DNA of 64,000 bases from Azadirachta indica. Taxonomy: Eukaryota; Streptophyta; Magnoliopsida; Sapindales; Meliaceae. Made by a program: the position numbers and the translations under genes. The stretch spans positions 1,196,350 through 1,260,349 of the forward strand of contig CM040452.1 of NCBI GenBank assembly GCA_022749755.1, given 5' to 3'. Within the stretch, counting starts at the first letter, position 1, and each line of letters opens with the position of its first letter. Below are positions 37,495 through 50,957 of this stretch, piece after piece. The notes beneath the pieces were generated by a model. It searched no databases, had not been told where the DNA came from, and saw nothing but the letters and a program-made list of their open reading frames with translations.

Positions 37495-40240
37495 CTACTA
37501 CAATTAAACTATTCGATTTGGATTGGTATTAAAGAAGTGTCATCTAGGATAAGAAACGGAACCAAGTGAATAATTGGTGATGGGAAATCAGTCTCCTTTT
37601 CGCATGATAACTAGCTTTCTGAATCAATTCTTGATAAGATCAATCTCTCGGTTACTAATACGATCTCTAACGCTTTGGTTTTTGAGGTGGCAGATGTTAT
37701 TAAGGATTCAACTTAGGTGTCTTCCTCCTTCCTTCCAAGTTTATTTTCCAAATCTATTCAATGAAATTCATGAGGTCCTCTTACCTAGAGTACCTTTGAT
37801 AAGTTAGCTTGGATTAATTCCAAGTCTGGCCACTTTTCTCTTAAAGACAGTTATGAATTTTGTCGAAATAAAAGACAAACATGCTCTATATTCTAATCTA
37901 TTTGGAAGAGTTTTATTCCCCAGAAGTTTGCTATTCTTATTTGGCGTCTTCTACACAATAAAGTTCCTACAGATAATAATCTTTTAAGAAGAGGAATGCA
38001 TATCTTTTCGATTTGTCAACTCTGTCCGGAGTTTGCACATGTAGAAACCACAGAGCATTTGTTCTTTCATTGCAGCTTTGCATAATCTGTGTCGAATTGG
38101 TTGGCATTCATCTTTAATACCCATCTTTCTACTGATGATAATTGCTTTATCATTTTGGTATTCTCTCATGACGAAACAATGTCCTTCTCATATTCAAAAC
38201 ATGTGGGTTGTAGCTTGCTGCTGTGTGGCTAATACTATTTGGAGAGTTCGCAATCTGCTTCGTTTTTAGAACTTCAAAACAGCTTTTTCTAGTGCGATGG
38301 AATATTGCAAACACCTACTCATCACCCTTTGCCAATTCTGTCCAGGTCATGTGGTTCATTTCGTAAATGTTCTTAGAGTCCTAAATAATCTCAGAATTAA
38401 TCCTAAATTTTGTAGAGCACCCAAGATCATTCCGGTTAGTTGGCAACCCCCGAAAGTGGGCTGGATAAAAGTAAATACTGATGGTTTATCTAATCGTAAT
38501 TCAGGCTTGTCAGCTTGTGGTGGTGTTTTTTAGGATCACAATGGTTCTTTCAGTGGTGGGTTTTTGGCTATTCTTGGTCGTCATTAGTCTTTCTATCCTG
38601 AAATTATGACAGTCATTATCACCATTGAAGAAGCCTGGGCTGGGGTTTAGCATTTGTATTTGGACAGATAGTGACTCTCTTTCACTAGTTGGTTGTTTAA
38701 ATGCTGCACAGTTTTCTCCTCCTTGGCAGCTGGCTATTCGAAGGTCCAACTGTCTCATTCTACTTCAAAAAATGGTGGTCCGTATCCCTCACATTTTTTG
38801 TGAGGGTAACAAAGTGGCAGACTCCTTAGCTAATCTTGGTCTCAATTGCTCTGATGATTCTTGGTGGGATTCTCCCCCTTCATCAATATGCAAAGAGCTA
38901 ATGATGAATTCTTGGGTTGTACTAGACTTTAGATTTTTGTGAACTTGTCCATTTTTATGTGCAGGCTGCTGCTTTGTGGTTGCTGGAATGTGCAGCCTTT
39001 ATTTGTCTACTGCTCTGCTATGCTTCTGCTTATTGTTTTTTGGCTTGTTCTTCAAGTGAGGGCCATACAGTCCTTTTGCAATTTTCTGTTGGAAGGGATT
39101 TTGTCCTACTGCTTCTTTGTTGCTGCTACGGCTGCTGGTTTGAGGTTGCTGGGTATTAAATGTGCAGTCTTTAATTGTCTACTAATCTGCTCTACCTCTG
39201 CTAATGAATTCAGGCTTACTGCAACTGATGCAAGTACAACTGCGGGGACATTGCTACTGCAGTGTTCTAGTGTTGGGGCTGATGAATTTAAGGCTTGCTA
39301 CTACTGATGCATGTACAGCTGCAGGGACATTGATACTAAATTGTTTTCAAAAATGCGAGTTCAGTCCCCATGGCAACTTTACATCCACTGGCTTAACTCT
39401 CTTCAGCTTTTTAATAGTATACAGGCCTATTTTTCATACACCACGAGGAAGGAAATAAAGTGATAGATACTCTAACTAACCATAGTTTAACTTGTTCATC
39501 CTTTTGCTGATGGAATGATCATTCTCCTCTTATTTGTAGAGAGTTACATCTAAATACTTGGGGTATCCCCAACTTTTGGTTTATTTCATAATAACTAATT
39601 ATCTTTTAAGATATGTCTATTACTGTTTGGTTGGTCTACTTCTGCTGTTACCGATTGCGGAATTCTTGGACAGCTTATCAACGGTTAGGATATTCTATTG
39701 ATCATTCATTCTTTACTTCTTCAAATACTATATATGTACTTGGTGTTGTATAATGATGGATCTACTGTAGGGAGAAGTTATTTGGTTATATGCTGCTGAG
39801 AATCTTTGTTGTTTGTTACTATTGAGAGTGTTGTTGCCCTGCTTGTGTTATGTTATTTCTGGGTCTTCATTTGTTTTTATATTAATGCCAATACGTGTTG
39901 CTGGTGCTATTTTCCACCTGATTTCTACTGGGCTGAAAATGTTTACTGTGCTGTCTTATTGTTATTCTATCTTCCCACATGCTGTTGGCTGCAGATTCTA
40001 CTGCTGCTGATATGCTCTGCTGTTATGTTGCTGTTGTTTGCTGTCTGCAACAAAGAAAATAGCAGCCTAGTTTTTTGTGTTTTGCAGCAAAAAGAATGAC
40101 AGTTTACTGCTGTTTCTTCTTGCTGTTTTGTACTGTATTTGACTATTTCTACATCTTAATTGTTGCCAAACCTTCAGTTCCTCTTGTATTCCCTTTTCTT
40201 AATTTTTCAATAGCATATTAACTTAATTTAAAAAAAAATC
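37495..40240 (+). mobile_element. 5'-truncated LINE (L1-like), degenerate, with duplicated RNase H tail
   Basis: The remains of ORF2 downstream of the reverse transcriptase are visible: a WxxGDGKSVSFWHDNW-like segment near 37570, a zinc-knuckle region (CQLCPEF...TTEHLFFHCSF, 38016-38083), then an RNase H domain at 38440-38935 (VGWIKVNTDG; later TDSDSLSLV and EGNKVADSLANLGL). Several in-frame stops interrupt it. A second, frameshifted copy of the RNase H C-terminus lies at 39355-39592. The 3' region is rich in TGCTGCT words and ends in an A-run (40221-40229). No target duplication was found. Inactive. Confidence 0.88.
39203..39346 (+). repeat. Two-unit direct repeat in the LINE 3' region
   Basis: Units beginning aatgaattcaggcttactgc (39203) and gatgaatttaaggcttgcta (39280) are about 77 bp apart and share the gggacattg(c/a)tact core. 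Confidence 0.7.
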
Positions 40241-42691
40241 TGCCAAGCTCATTTCTTCATCTTTAATTGTAAAGACCTACAAAATAATATATCAAATAAA
40301 AGACTACAAAATTCAATATTATAGTATACATATATATATATATTTATGTAAAATAATAAAGGTATCAATAATGCCCACCTACCATAATGTCCATTCACAA
40401 AAACTCATTTAAAAAAAACAAAAACAAACAAAACCCATAACAACACAACAAACACCCCCAAACAAATACCTACAGTAAATACCCACAACAAACTCACACC
40501 AAGCTTATAGCAACATCACAATGACTACAATAACATATTAATTTCTTTTTAAGAAAGTCATTGTTTACAATATAATAGATCTTTTTTAATTTAATTTTAT
40601 TAAGTATATTTTTTATTAAAATATATTAAGTTTACGTTTGATTTCCTAGTTTACATTGATTTAGGTTTCTTAATCTATATTGAATTATTATTTTAGTCTA
40701 CAAAAAAGTGAGCTCATGTTATTAGTTTATTCATGTATGTCCAATTCAGCAGTATAATATTTTATTTTCTCTCACATAATCTAAGTTGCACAAAGAAACT
40801 AACTATAAAAATTAGTGTAATCATCGATTCGATTGTTGTCGTAGTGGTTCCGGCCGTCGTCCATCATCATCACAACGACCATCGTCATTGCAAATACCAT
40901 CATCAGTTTTGAGGCCTAATGTGATATATATGGGTTTCTCAATTTTATTGCTTATAGGTTAGAGGAAGAATGCGAAACTTGCTTTAACACTTGGGCACCA
41001 AAAGAGTCATAGCCAATCAAATCTCTCCACTTGTTGCACATCCCTGATCTTGGATGTCGGACAGCATGATATGGGAGACAATGTAACTCATATCTATTCC
41101 ACTTGATATACACACATAAAAGTACCCTTTAAGGGATCCAAAAGGATGTTATCAGATGATGGATTAAGATTTTAAATGAGTAAGTTTTAAACCATTGATA
41201 TTAAAGTGTACATTAGGCCAAAACTTTTAGGGACTTATGTCCTTTTCCCTATAAATATTACCCATTCTAGTAATAATTTAAAAGGGCTTGGTTGGGGAAT
41301 ATAAATATATTACAAACATTACTATTTCTCTTAGTTGTTTATTTTATTGTTTTTTTAGAACTTTGTTAGGCTATAATAAAAAAAGTAGGTGAAATGTTGT
41401 TGATACCTAAAAATTGACCTTAATTACATTCGAATTCAAGGGTGACGCCAAAACTACATCTCTTTTATCTAAGTAATAATGTATAAAAATATAAATGGAC
41501 CCAAGCCACTAGTTGAAATACAAATTGTGGGCTACGATGTGGAAGGTAAGAATTCGCTCACATCTAACCTATATCAACATAATATCTTTGGTTAACCCTA
41601 CTTGGGGGACCTTAAATGCAAAAGAATCCCTTATATAGAGGAGCACAAAGCCTAAAAGACACTAGGTAAGATTCAATCTATTAAGTCCGCCAAACATACA
41701 ACAAGGCTTATTAAAACACTGACACTACTCAGAATTTGACACATGTGTTGAATAGATTTCCCTTGCCACAAATTAATTGTAAAAAGAATGAATTATTTTC
41801 TAGTAGTAAAAAAGTTCAAAAAATCCAAAAACTCACATTAGAATCATTAAAAATTTACTTATAAAATTGAGAAATTTTAAATATCATTTTACATTTTTTA
41901 GCTAATTAATATTTTAATGGTATTTTCCTTTAAGAATGAATCCAAGTTGTTTCGTGTGCCTCAAATTTCCTGTTTCCCTTTGGTTTTTTTCTATGATCTA
42001 ACAACTTGCCTTCTTTCTTGCTTTCTAAATTAATCAAAGGATAGTAAACCACTTTTTTTTTTTTCTCTAAATGCCCTAAAATAAAATTAAACCGCATTCT
42101 TTCCTTCAAATGCCCAAAAAAAAAAAAAATTCTTCCTAGAAGGCTCTCAGTGAAACATAAAATCTCCGTTGTTGCTGACAATAAAAAGTTGCTACCTTCT
42201 ATTTTTATTGTTTTAATTTATTTTAATTTCTTTTAAACTTCCTAGCCAAGTTCGAGATTCATAATGAAAAGTCAATGGTGTACATTGCAATCAACAGAAT
42301 AAGGATGATAATGGGGAAATACTCGTGTTAATTAAACGGACACTTGAAGATTTTCTGTTTATAAATAAATTGATTGCGTAGGACTAGATGCTTGTTCATG
42401 GATTCTTTCATTGACTTTTCTATGCACGCAAATCGTATGCGCTATTATTTAATTTGGAGGTGTTATACATCCAGCTAGCATATGGAATAATGCCTCATTA
42501 CTTTGACATTAAAGCTTATACAAAAGATATATAATATTTAATGCATCCATATTTTCTTTAAAAAAATTAGAACTTCAATAAGATTCCAGGATTTTCATCT
42601 CATAGTTATATGATTCAGTTCATTTGTAATTTAAAAGTCCCCCAACTTTCTTTCAATAATCTACAGTTCTTTTTCTCTAGCTTCGTTTATT
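40241..42691. other. Upstream region of CYP71D-C, duplicated flank copy 2 (matches 11781-13460)
   Basis: From about 40440 the sequence is collinear with 11781-13460. After 42240 it matches the proximal upstream regions of the other CYP71D copies. No gene is seen. Confidence 0.7.
42483..42540 (+). promoter_or_regulatory. Conserved CYP71D promoter block with W-box core, copy C
   Basis: The block reads tggaataatgcctcattact, then ttgacattaaagcttataca, then gatatataatattta; it matches 17921-17978 and 31869-31927. In this copy gatatataata offers a TATA-like sequence. Confidence 0.45.
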
Positions 42692-45600
42692 ATGGAGTTG
42701 GTATTATCCTCCTTCCCGATGCTTGTTACCTTTCTTCTTTTTCTCTTCATGGTCCTGAAAATAGTGAAGAGATTCAAGGGCAGTGAGAGATCTCTAAATC
42801 TACCCCCAGGGCCATGGAAATTACCTATAATTGGAAACTTGCATCAGCTTGTTGGCTCACTCCCTCATCATCAACTAAGAAACTTGGCAAACAAGTACGG
42901 ACCCCTGATGTACTTACAATTCGGAGAACTTCCCACTATTGTTGTTTAGTCACCAGAATTTGCCAAAGAAGTGCTGAAAACTCATGATATTACCTTTTCT
43001 TCAAGGGTTCAAACGCTAGCAGCAAAAGTCATAACATATAATTCTAGTGGTATTGTCTTTTCTCCATACGGCGACCAATGGAGACAACTTCGAAAACTGA
43101 GTGTAATGGAGGTTTTAAGCATGAAAAAAGTCCAGTCTTTTCGATCAATACGAGAGCAAGAGGTGTCGAATCTCATTAGTTGGATTGCTTCAAAGTCAGG
43201 ATCTGTGATTAACCTTACCGAAAAATTGTTCTCGCTATCTTATGATATCACTTCAAAAGCAGCCTTTGGCAGCAAATGCCAAGACCGAGAAATATTCACA
43301 TCGATCGTCAAGGAACTTGTCCAAGTAATTGGAGGTTCTACTATTGCAGACCTGTTTCCTTCGATCAAAATTCTTCAATCCATCACCGGAATCAAGTATC
43401 GACTAGAGAAAATGCATCAACAAGCTGACAAAATAATTTCAGAAATTATTGATGAACATAAGAAGCGAGACGCAACACTGCAGACCGGTGAAGATGAAGA
43501 TCTAGTAGATGTTCTCTTGAGTGTTCAAGAGCATGGCAAGCTTGAATTTCCCATGACTACAGATAGTATCAAAGCGGTAATCATTGTAAGTATTTTCTTT
43601 TCCTTCTACTGCATTTTGGTAGAGTTTAATAACTAAATCAATAAATCGGGTCAATTCCCTATAAATTTTCATCATCAATTAGGTGTGTATTTTTCTAGTG
43701 ATGCTATTATCATCTTCCCAAAATTCTTATAAAACCTATTTTGTTTATTTAGCTCTTTAAATATATTAATGTGAAAAAAATTATCGCAACACCTCATTAA
43801 TCTCAAAAAAAAAATTCTACCGTCTCTCTTCCTTTTAAGCCTAGTATTCTCCTTTTTTTTTCTTTTTTCTGGTTTTGATAAAAAAAGACTAAATAATTTT
43901 TTGTTCATTCCAAATATATTCAATTCGTTTTTGTTTCTGACGAAAAAGGGATAATTAAATTTCTTTTTTCTAAAAAAATACACTCAATTATAATTCGTAA
44001 CAAGCAAATTTTCATAAGTTCTAAATTGTAATTGAAAATTTACAGCTTTATAATCAATTCTCTCCGCTTGTTATTATTTTTTTAACAATTTAAAACTCCT
44101 ATGAATTCATTGGAAAATAAATTTAATCTTAAGTTTGAACAACAGAAGTTTATAATAAGTAAAAATTAAGAGTTGCTAGAAGTTTATAATCCGTGGATTG
44201 TAAAGAATGTTTAACAAAAAAAAAAAGTGGTTTATAGTAAGTTGAGATTAAAAGTGTGTTTTTTTTTTTTTTACGTAAAATTGAAAACTTAGTAATTATG
44301 TTTTAATAAGTAGTTAAAATTTTTAACTTAGGGCTTGTTTGCTTTTTTTTTATCTAAAATCTGAATAAATTTTCTAGTTGTAATGAATTAAAATAATTTA
44401 AAATTTTTATTTATTTCTTGATATATATAGTTTATCTTAATTATTTATAGGGATATGATCAATAAAATTACTAATTTAAAGATATTTATATTCAAACTTG
44501 ATAATAATAAACAAGCATATTATGTAAAATTATTCAAATTTATATATTTAAATTTATTTATATTTGATATCCATTGAGAATTCAATAAAAAACAAATAGA
44601 TCCTTAATAAAAGTATTAATCAATTACATATATAATACTTAGGTGTCAAGAATATTTAACATAAAATATAATAGGTGAGTTTATTTAGATATATTTTTTC
44701 ATACAATTTTATTAACGTTAAAATTGTCAATAAGAAAAGGTTAGTAATTTGAAGTGGTAATAGTAGCATTGCTCTTGTTTCTTTTCTCTTTTTTATTTAT
44801 TTTATTTGTACTCTTTTCTTTTTGAATTATTAGAACATTTTAGAAACTTTACTGTTTGAATGTAGTGATAAAATAGAATAAGTGTAATATTTTAGAATTC
44901 AAGTAGAATTTGAATTTTCTTTTTGAAATTTTTTTAATATAATCCTGCCGAATATTTCAAAAATTATGTCAATATTTCAACAGAAAAATTTGAGTTACAT
45001 GCATAACCAGCTCTATAATGGATGGAATCATATATATTTTGGATTTAATAGTTAGATTTTGTCCTTATAATAAAATATCTACTCAGGAAGTATTTGGCGC
45101 TGGTGGCGAGACATCTGCCACAACCTTAGATTGGGCACTATCTGAAATGATGAAAAATCCAAGAGTGCTGAAAAAGGCACAAGATGAGGTAAGAGAAGTC
45201 TTTAATAAGAAGGAAAAGATTGATGAAACCGGCATTGACGAAATGAAATACTTGAAGCTAGTTATTAAAGAGACTCTGAGGTTACATACTCCTGCACCTT
45301 AGTTATTTCCAAGAGAATGAAGGGAAAGATGTAAGATTAATGGATTCGACATACCCACCAAAGCCAACATCATTGTTAATGCATGGGCGATAGCAAGGGA
45401 TCCAAAATATTGGAGTGAATCTGAGAGCTTTATTCCAGAGAGATTCCTTGATTGCTCTATCGATTTTAAGGGTCTTAATTTTGAATATATCCCATTTGGT
45501 TTTGGTAAAAGGATATGCCCTGGAATACCATTTGCCAATGCCAATATCGAGCTTCCACTCGCAATGTTATTGTACCATTTTGACTGGAAACTACCTAGTG

Positions 45601-45710
45601 GAATGAAGCACGAAGACTTGGAAATGACTGAGGCCTTTGGTGTGACAGTCAGAAGAAAAAATGATTTGTGCATCATTCCAATTCCCTATCATTCTTCACC
45701 TGCTGTATAA
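42692..45710 (+). pseudogene. CYP71D-type P450, copy C, full-length but with three in-frame stops
   Basis: Exons are 42692-43585 and 45087-45710, with the same lengths as copy B (894 and 624 bp), a normal splice donor and acceptor and no indels. Three premature stops break it: TAG at 42947-42949 (a serine codon in copies A and B), TAG at 45300-45302 (leucine in B) and TGA at 45318-45320 (cysteine in B). The heme loop reads [10 protein letters not shown], still with its cysteine. With point changes only, inactivation looks recent. Exon 1 is closest to copy A and exon 2 closer to copy B and the copy at 104-739, which suggests a mosaic. A readable protein would need suppression of all three stops, so I treat it as a pseudogene; consensus error is a less likely alternative. 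Confidence 0.9.
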
Positions 45711-47693
45711 TTGCTATATTAAAAACTGTGCCAGTTATGTTTTATCACATAACGGCGAGTAATGTCCTTTTAATACATTTCTTTGCATTGTATTTTTACT
45801 TGTACTGTGTAATTGTTTCTATACTCCTTTCTTTTATTAACATAATAACTCTCTATGATTTTATAAACCCCTTACAGTAGTTATTTTCAAAAGAATTTTT
45901 ATTAAATTACTATTTTATCCTTTTAAATCCGAATTCGAATCCAAATTTGGTAGATCTACTTTCATATTCATGATAAAAATAAATAAATTTGTCTAATTCA
46001 TTTAAAACAATTTCAAATTTGATTTGATTCAATCCGATCAAAAGAAATTAAAATTATATAATTTTAATGTTGATTATATAATGTACCATATTTTTAAACT
46101 TTCAAACAAATATACTCATTCAAAATAAAATAATTATAATTGGATTCTTTGTTTTTTCATAAAAAAAATTTATTTTTTAAACTACATATATAAAATAGAA
46201 TAATAAAAGTAGTAAAAATGCTTACTAAAATCAAATCCAATAGGGTTTTGGTTAAGGTTGGATCCAAATTATTAGTTAGGTTAAAATACTAAAATAAGAA
46301 AAAAAAATGTCAAATAATTAACGAGCATGTGTGTGGGTGATTAAATATCTCTTTTAGGAGGGAAGAAATATGTTAGAGTTGACCTAACAGGGAAAAATAG
46401 CAATTTTCCTTAATTTTATCGTCACTCTTATGGATTTATCAACTCAGTTATAAAAGCAAAATTGAAGACTCATATATTTGTAACGACTAACCATAAATAG
46501 GCATTTGGTAGCAACAGTACAAATCATAAATAATTAAAATGGAAAAGAAAATAATATTTTGTAAGTCGAGGAAGACAGAATCTTTATAAGTCGTGAAGTA
46601 ATGTATTTACAATTCCAAGTTGCCAAAATAAACAGATCAGAATCTTTATCGTGGCTTAATTTGGTATTATCCTCCTTCAATTCTTATTACAAAAGTAGCA
46701 AGTAGGACATCAACTATGTAGTATTTATAAAGTGATTGACAAAATAACATTGTGATAAATAATTTTAAAAATTTTGAACACATACCAATTAATTAATGTT
46801 ACATTATTTAGGATAGAACTTGGTTGAGATTTGATATTTGCTAAAAATTATATTAAGAAAAATTAGGAAAATACAAATAGAAAATAAAGTATGTTATATA
46901 TATTTATATACATTACAAATAAAAATAATCAAAATTTTCTTCGTTTTTTTTAATTTTTAATTAAAATTAAATTACATTATTTAACAATACTACAAAATAT
47001 ATTTTTCTTTGTAATTTATAAAAATTGATTTGGTAATTATTTAATTAGAATGAAAATTTTATTTTTCTAATTTTATATAAAACAATTATGAATTTACTGT
47101 TACAAAATAATTATTAATTTGAATTTTATTCAATTTTTTGACAAAAAAATATTAGTTTAATGTTTACAAAATTAAAAAATAATCTATCCAAATTGTTTAA
47201 AACTATTACAAAAGAAAATGACAACAAAATACTTTTACAATATTCATTTGAATAGAGGGTTGGTTGCATTTAACATAAATCTAACATGTGGACATATTAT
47301 ATGTATTAATACTGAAAAATAGAATTTGCCTTAGCCTACTGGGTGGAATGCTTATACTTTTTGTGGAGTGCAAGAGTTTGAACCATTATTGTTTGTTTTA
47401 TTTTTCGGTTTGAGCCAAAGCTAGAATTGGAAATTGATCAACATTCAGTTAATTTTAATAAAAAATTCTAATAATAGGAAAATTTTAGTGTATTTAATTT
47501 CTACAAAAAAGAGGGATTAAGGTGTTTTTTCCACTTTTGAATTCTTGAATTTTTTATGATTTTTAATGGTGATTATAGCAGGATAAAATTGTGTTTCATA
47601 ACGAAATACTTAATCACTCTTTAATTACTGTATATATATATATATACACACACACAAACAATGACTAATGATAAATAGGCATTTGGTAGCCAC
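45711..47693. other. Spacer between CYP71D-C and terpene synthase pseudogene
   Basis: The first ~300 bp and 46636-46765 match the flank after the P450 at 104-739. A foldback-element fragment lies at 46853-47000 and a TA/CA microsatellite at 47632-47656. No gene. Confidence 0.65.
46853..47000. mobile_element. Fragment of the MULE-like foldback family
   Basis: The stretch from aaaaatacaaatag... through attacaaataaaaataat to aattaaaattaaattacat matches the interior of the elements at 6381 (7380-7480) and 19288 (19850-19930). Neither terminus is present. Confidence 0.5.
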
Positions 47694-50026
47694 AATATGG
47701 AAAGACACCTTCAATTCCGTGCCCCTACCTAACATGGTAAAAATATCCGATCTCTTTCTTTGTTAATTCTTAACTTGAATATATTGTAAGTAGATCCGGG
47801 CAATATATAGGTTTCTTAAATGTGTTTGTATTTGATCTTGTATTTTCTGTGCAGGAACTTGAATATGATAGGCTGTTTGAAGAACTGAAAGAACAGGTGA
47901 AGGAAATGTTAAGTACTGCTTCTTCTAACAATGATCTGGTGGAGGAAGTTATTCTGATCAACTCGCTATGCTGTCTTGGTGTGTCGTATCACTTTGAGAC
48001 TAAGATTGAAGAAAGATTACATCCTATTTTTGAAGAGCATCCTAATCTCGCAATTAAGAATGACCATGACTTATACACCGTTGCTCTTATATTTCGATAT
48101 TTCAGACAGCACGGCTTGAAAATGTCATGTGCAAAGTGCACACACTTATACATAGATGTGTGTGTGCATATCTATTGTGACGCCGTAAAAACATGATAAC
48201 AATAAAGGAGATCAGAGTTGCTACACATATTATAGTCTAGTCTTGCATGCTTTTAACAATTAGTTAAATGAATTTAATACACACATATGATACTAATAAA
48301 CACATAATGGAAATGAATTAGGCGTGGCTAACAAATTTAAGGAAAGTTTAATCAGCGACGTGAGGGGGATGTTAAGTTTGTATGAAGCTACACAACTTAA
48401 CATATCCTTGGCACCAGACACAAGCCCTCAACTAGCAAAATATATAACTGAAGCCCTTGAGCAGCCTTTCCACAGAGGTGTGCCAAGACTTGAGGCACTG
48501 AAATATATCTCTTTCTATGAGCATGAGGAACCTAGAAATGACACTCCACCCATGTTTTCAAAATTATATTTCAATCGCACACAATTACTGCACAAAAAAC
48601 AGTTGAGCTACCTGACAAGGAAAACATTTCATAATTAAATACCTTTGGGTATACACACACACACATATATATATGTATATATGTTAATAAACATTAATTA
48701 ATATATTTACACGTTTTTATTATTGAGTAATACTACGCATCCCAACTTGTATCCCAAGAATTTTATCCCGAATAATGAGGCAATAGTATATCAATTTTCA
48801 CATCATTCGTAATAACAATCTTGAGATACATGCTGAGAAGTACAGTATTACTCTTCATTTTTTGTTGTAGTTGGTAGAACGATTTAGACTATACATCGAT
48901 ATACTCCTATACGAGGGACAGAATTGTGGAGATGCACTTAGGGAGTGTTGCACAACATTAGGAACCTTGTTACTCATGTATTCGGTTGATATTTACTAAA
49001 GTTTTTATGTTGTTTATGGCTATTGATGATATATGTACATTAATTAGATAGTTATTAATTTATGAGGGAATTATCAAGATAATATAACTTCATTTATTTA
49101 TTTTCAAGTGGGACATTAACGCCCTTAGTCAATTGCCAGATTATTTGAAACTTTTGTATACTACTCTTTTGAATTATTTTGAAGAATTAAATAATGAAAT
49201 GTCAGGGGAAGGAAGATCTTATAGCGTCTCATTTACAAAGGAAATGGTAATTAATTATTTTTGTCTAACTAGCTAGCTTTCTTTCACTTATATTTATATA
49301 TGCATATAATTATTGTTATTATTATTAAAGTTACTACATTTTTATAACTTAGTTTTTCTGCTGGCAAAATTATTAGATAAAAGAAGTCGTGAGAGCGTAT
49401 TTCGTTGAGGCTCAATGGTTCCGAGAAGGCTTTGTGCCATTATTTGATGAGCGCATGAACAACGCAATAATTTCAGGATGTTGTTTTCTTGTTCCAGCAT
49501 TAGCATTAATGGGAATTAGAGAAGTTTCAGGAATCGAAGCATTTGAGTGGCTGCAAAGTAGACCAAAAATTGCAATATCCTCATTTGCACTCAGTCGTCT
49601 CGTAGCCGATTTGGAAGCTCATGGAATACATGCATTATATATGATTGCAAATTTATGAAAATGATATAAAAAAGAAAACCCTTACTTACAAAATGAAAGT
49701 ATAACTGTTTCAAATCAAAATAGATTTAACATCTAAATTAGTCTAATATTTACAGGATGAGCAAAAGAGGGGACATGTTGCCTCTGTGGTGGAATCTTAC
49801 ATGAAGGAATATATATGGAACTTCAAGAATAGAAACAGCTGAAAAGTTTAAGATAATAGTTGCAGATTTATGGAAGGATATAAATGAAGAATGCATGAGG
49901 CCAGCAACTGTTCCATTGCAACTAATCAATGTAGTTGGAGTCTTTTACGAGGTAGATGGTATAACAAATCCAGAGTATCTGAAAGATTACGTTAGAAAAC
50001 TGTTCATTGATCCAATGCTTGTTTAA
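47694..50026 (+). pseudogene. Sesquiterpene synthase (TPS-a) pseudogene
   Basis: All seven exons can be traced against the intact synthase, but in plus orientation: exon 1 tail 47694-47736, exon 2 47855-48131, exon 3 48322-48619, exon 4 about 48868-49036, exon 5 49109-49246, exon 6 49377-49625 and exon 7 49756-50026. Damage: the start and RP(x)8W region are missing; exon 3 has lost about 20 codons; donors after exons 2, 3 and 6 have lost GT; exon 4 is scrambled and DDTYD has become DDICT; exon 5 lacks one base; exon 7 has a 4-base insertion leading to a stop. The NSE/DTE region reads ADLEAH, sharing the alanine of the intact gene. Non-functional. Confidence 0.92.
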
Positions 50027-50957
50027 GAAGGCATTTGTTGTATGAGGTGTCCTAAAAAGAAAGGAAAGAAGAAAAATATGGAATGCACTTGCTTATTAAA
50101 ATATTATATATGGATTCTCTCCATAATTGAACTATTGATGTACAAGTTCTGTATTGTTACGTGATGTTGCAGATCTTCAATTTCCGTATTGGTTTTCTTT
50201 TATTTTAGTCATCTTTTGATTGTTTTCTTTTAACAAGGAAAGTTAGTTTTATCTTCTTTTACTTTACTTTGTTGTGTAAAATAAATTCTAAATTCCTTAT
50301 TTCTTTTGTTTCAGAAATCCATGTTGATTTAGGATTTTATGCTATAAAACGGCTGACAAACATGGCCCTTATTCATCTTTCAGTTTAAATCAAATTTATT
50401 AGGAATATTCTAATATAACTAGTAGGTTTTTAGGGTGTTTTAAATACCGCTGAGTTTTTAAAAAAAATAAGTGCAATTTGATTTGTTAAGATATTATTAT
50501 TTTAATTCTTAAATTTGATGAAAATAACAAAACAGAATAAACTTTTTCACTATTAATAATTCGGTCCTTGTTATCTCTAATAAATCATTTCATTAGGGAC
50601 TAAAATGTTAAAAAGTTTGTTTTATTTCATGAAATATTATAAAAAATAGTGAAAACCACTAGACGGTTAAACATTTTAATATATTTCATGAAACAATATA
50701 TAAATATATGCACAATTCAAAATTAATTTTAGGGATATTGTGTTATTCTACTAATTTTTTAAAAAACAGTAAACACCACCCTAAATTTTGAGAAAATTAG
50801 AAAATATCTCTAAACATAACTTTCACCAATTTGACATGTTAAGATATTATTATTTTAATTCTTAACTTTAAGTAAAATAATAAAATAAGATATATAATTT
50901 TCACAATTAATAATTTAGAGCCATTATTTCTAACATATTAAAAACTAAAATATTAAA
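50027..50957. other. Spacer with a diverged direct repeat
   Basis: The ~130-bp stretches at about 50475-50605 and 50828-50960 share ttgttaagatattattattttaattcttaa and the following taataatt(c/t) segment. No gene is seen. Confidence 0.55.
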
